The notes beneath the pieces are model-generated. The model did no database searches. It saw only the letters and a list, made by a program, of their open reading frames with translations, and was not told the DNA's origin. Below, one piece after another: positions 14,113 through 15,769 of a stretch of 15,769 bases of DNA. The DNA comes from Cyanobacteria bacterium UBA11370 (lineage in GTDB: Bacteria; Cyanobacteriota; Cyanobacteriia; Cyanobacteriales; Coleofasciculaceae), in assembly GCA_003486645.1 (NCBI GenBank), contig DNGI01000117.1, positions 1 to 15,769 of the forward strand, written 5' to 3'. A program made the translations under genes and the position numbers. The stretch's first letter is position 1. The number at the start of each line of letters is the position of its first letter.

Positions 14113-14150
14113 CAAAAATAATGGCAACGAGGCGATATATCGCTGAAAGC

Positions 14151-14260
14151 TATAGCAGTTCTCAATTGGATGAGGTAGTTTTATCCAGAGGTTTCGGGAG
14201 GAGGGTGTAAGGAGTGGGAAAGAAAACCCAATCTACCTCACCAGAATGAGAATTGCTATA
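14151..14260. mobile_element. MITE-like element, TATAGC terminal inverted repeats (copy 2, complete)
   Basis: The first 28 bases (TATAGCAGTTCTCA onward) match the reverse complement of the last 28 (TATAGCAATTCTCA onward) at about 23 positions, both ending in TGAGGTAG. The 110-bp element has a purine-rich interior with GGAGGGTG and GGAGTGGG stretches and no coding capacity. It is the best preserved of three related elements (with 1632-1733 and 15684 onward). TA at the outer ends would fit a transposase using TA targets. Confidence 0.75.
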
Positions 14261-14650
14261 TTACTTCTCTAGCAGAGAGTCTGTACCTTCAATATGACCA
14301 AATATTCGTTCCGAATACTCTATCAATTTCTTATTATTCAGTATTTTTCAGATAATTTGTTTATCCTAAATATTCTTGAGCATAAGCAATCCACAAATCG
14401 GTAAACCTAGCGTTTGAATATCTCGGTTTCAATTCCTGATGTTTACAACGACTTGCCATCTGACCCTAAGCTCCAATTTGACTGGGTTCAGTTCCTCAAT
14501 TTCTCTAAGCAGCCGAGCATCTTACCTCCACAAATGCTTTAGAATTACTATAGATTAAGTGAGTGTAGAAAAATAAAATAAACATAACTTCATTTCAAAC
14601 GAACTGCACCTACTTACCCCTGAAAAAGGTAAGAGTTTATGGCTTAAATA
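14261..14650. other. 390-bp AT-rich intergenic region before dus
   Basis: No known gene is visible. A short minus-strand reading frame (14361-14459) is described separately. A small hairpin CTTACC/GGTAAG (14613-14618 and 14628-14633) lies just upstream of the dus start and could affect its translation. No tRNA or other structured RNA was recognised. Confidence 0.5.
14361..14459 (-). CDS. Possible 32-residue small protein or gene relic
   Basis: A minus-strand frame from ATG at 14459 to TAA at 14361 encodes MASRCKHQELKPRYSNARFT followed by DLWIAYAQEYLG. The composition looks protein-like (charged and aromatic residues, a plausible amphipathic C-terminus), and AGGG lies 4 bases before the ATG. 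An in-frame TAG lies four codons upstream of the ATG, so it is either a genuine micro-ORF or the remnant of a longer decayed gene. No family is recognised. Confidence 0.2.
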   Translation of the reverse strand: MASRCKHQELKPRYSNARFTDLWIAYAQEYLG

Positions 14651-15670
14651 ATGACGATCCTCTCCCACCAACTGCAACAACGGTTAGCTACTCCTCTAAA
14701 AATTGGCTCATTTGAAATCAAAAGTCGGGTTTTACAATCTCCCCTCTCTGGAGTTACAGACTTGGTATTTCGTCGCCTCGTGCGACGTTATGCCCCAGAC
14801 TCAATGATGTACACTGAGATGGTGAATGCTAAAGAATTGTGCTATCTCAAACAGCTACCCAGGATTATGGAGATAGAACCCAATGAAAAACCTATTAGTA
14901 TTCAATTATTTGATTGCCGTCCTGATTTTCTAGCTCAAGCCGCACAAATGGCAGTAGCAGAAGGAGCGGATACAGTTGATATTAATATGGGTTGCCCTGT
15001 TAATAAAATTACCAAAAAGGGAGGGGGTTCTGCCTTACTGCGAGATCCGGAAACCGCTGAAGCAATTGTAAGGACGGTTGTTAACGCGGTTTCAGTTCCT
15101 GTTAGTGTGAAAACTCGGATGGGTTGGAGCGATCGCCATATTAATATCTTAGACTTTGCTAAACGGATGGAGGATGCAGGAGCAGAGATGCTTACCCTAC
15201 ACGCCCGTACCCGTGAACAAGGTTACAATGGTTCTGCTCAGTGGGAATGGATTGGGCGAGTCAAGGAAATTCTTTCGATTCCAGTTATTGCGAATGGGGA
15301 TATCTTTTCGGTAGAGGCAGCGGTGAAGTGTCTGGAACAAACGGGTGCGGATGGGGTGATGTGTTCACGGGGAACGCTAGGCTATCCGTTTTTAGTGGGC
15401 GAAATTGATCATTTTCTCAAAACCGGGCAATCCCTGGCAACTCCAACACCAGTAGAACGATTAGAATGTGCTAAGGAACACTTGCAAGCTCTGTGGGACT
15501 ATAAAGGCGATCGCGGTATCCATCAAGCTCGAAAGCACCTGGCTTGGTATGCTAAGGGATTTGTAGGTGCTGGAGAGTTGCGCGATCGCCTCAGTCGGAT
15601 TGAAACAGTCGTTCAGGGAGTTGAGTTGATTGATGGCGCGATCGCTCGACTTAAGGCAGTTAGTCCTTAA
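14651..15670 (+). CDS. dus: tRNA-dihydrouridine synthase (Dus family)
   Basis: This 339-residue flavoenzyme reduces uridine to dihydrouridine in the D-loop of tRNAs using FMN and NAD(P)H. The N-terminal TIM barrel shows the QSPLSGVTD segment (29-37), the DINMGCPVNKI motif (110-120) with catalytic Cys115, VKTRMGW (153-159), LHAR (183-186) and the IANGDIFS segment for FMN phosphate binding. The C-terminal helical domain (about 255-339) includes ARKHLAWYAKG. The overall pattern is closest to DusB-type enzymes, but the exact subfamily and target positions cannot be fixed here. The ATG at 14651 fits the family N-terminus. Just upstream is a CTTACC/GGTAAG hairpin and no clear Shine-Dalgarno site. 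It is monocistronic in this window. Confidence 0.95.
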   Translation: MTILSHQLQQRLATPLKIGSFEIKSRVLQSPLSGVTDLVFRRLVRRYAPDSMMYTEMVNAKELCYLKQLPRIMEIEPNEKPISIQLFDCRPDFLAQAAQMAVAEGADTVDINMGCPVNKITKKGGGSALLRDPETAEAIVRTVVNAVSVPVSVKTRMGWSDRHINILDFAKRMEDAGAEMLTLHARTREQGYNGSAQWEWIGRVKEILSIPVIANGDIFSVEAAVKCLEQTGADGVMCSRGTLGYPFLVGEIDHFLKTGQSLATPTPVERLECAKEHLQALWDYKGDRGIHQARKHLAWYAKGFVGAGELRDRLSRIETVVQGVELIDGAIARLKAVSP

Positions 15671-15683
15671 TCCTACACCCTAC

Positions 15684-15769
15684 TATAGCGGTTCTCATAC
15701 TCATGAGGTACAAATTCCTGGGTTTTGGGGAGTGGGGAGTGGGGAGGGAGGGGGAGAAGATTTTTAATG
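15684..15769. mobile_element. MITE-like element, TATAGC family (copy 3, cut by window end)
   Basis: TATAGCGGTTCTCATACTCA begins at 15684 and is nearly identical to copy 1 at 1632 over about 60 bases, including the GGTACAAATT and GGGGAGTGGGGAG stretches. The right terminal repeat is not reached before the window ends. It begins 13 bases after the dus stop codon. Confidence 0.7.

Noticed and set aside
1..15769. CRISPR array, phage defence system or conjugative module
   Set aside because: The tandem repeats have no unique spacers of constant length, and no cas, nuclease, toxin-antitoxin or integrase gene is present; the window is mostly housekeeping and nutrient-uptake genes.

Overview
The window is chromosomal DNA from a cyanobacterium, most likely filamentous or otherwise repeat-rich. 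The HIP1 octamer GCGATCGC and near variants recur throughout. The gene set is typical of the phylum: DapL-type lysine/peptidoglycan synthesis and an sbpA-cysTWA sulfate importer. Intergenic DNA holds short tandem repeats with a 7-bp period and small inverted-repeat elements. No rRNA, tRNA, CRISPR array or complete insertion sequence was seen.

Left part (1-6810): a minus-strand avtA-like aminotransferase ends inside a 12-bp tandem repeat. A 1.2-kb stretch without a convincing gene follows (1357-2591). It holds two inverted-repeat elements, a 48-bp repeat array open in several frames on both strands, and a 39-bp repeat array. Next come plus-strand murJ (lipid II flippase family), a YdcF/DUF218 protein, dapL (LL-diaminopimelate aminotransferase) and a signal peptidase I homologue whose nucleophile position reads Asp instead of Ser. 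murJ, the DUF218 gene and dapL lie close together and form a cell-wall themed run.

Middle part (7065-13240): a minus-strand Crp/Fnr-family regulator diverges from a sulfate uptake operon: sbpA (binding lipoprotein), two tandem NIL-domain proteins, cysT and cysW (permeases, overlapping) and cysA (ATPase). The 512-bp divergent spacer has a perfect 14-bp inverted repeat, a nested stem-loop region and a good sigma70-like promoter in front of sbpA. By position the regulator is a candidate CysR-type sulfur regulator. Most gaps in this operon are filled with period-7 repeats, and these run into the cysT start codon and the cysW stop codon.

Right part (13241-15769): a spacer with purine- and pyrimidine-rich tracts, a stand-alone FHA-domain protein, another spacer containing a complete 110-bp inverted-repeat element, a Dus-family tRNA-dihydrouridine synthase, and a further copy of the same element cut by the window end.

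The most notable observations are the Ser-to-Asp change in the signal peptidase homologue, the duplicated NIL-domain genes inside the sulfate operon, the regulator/palindrome arrangement, and tandem repeats that encroach on gene boundaries.
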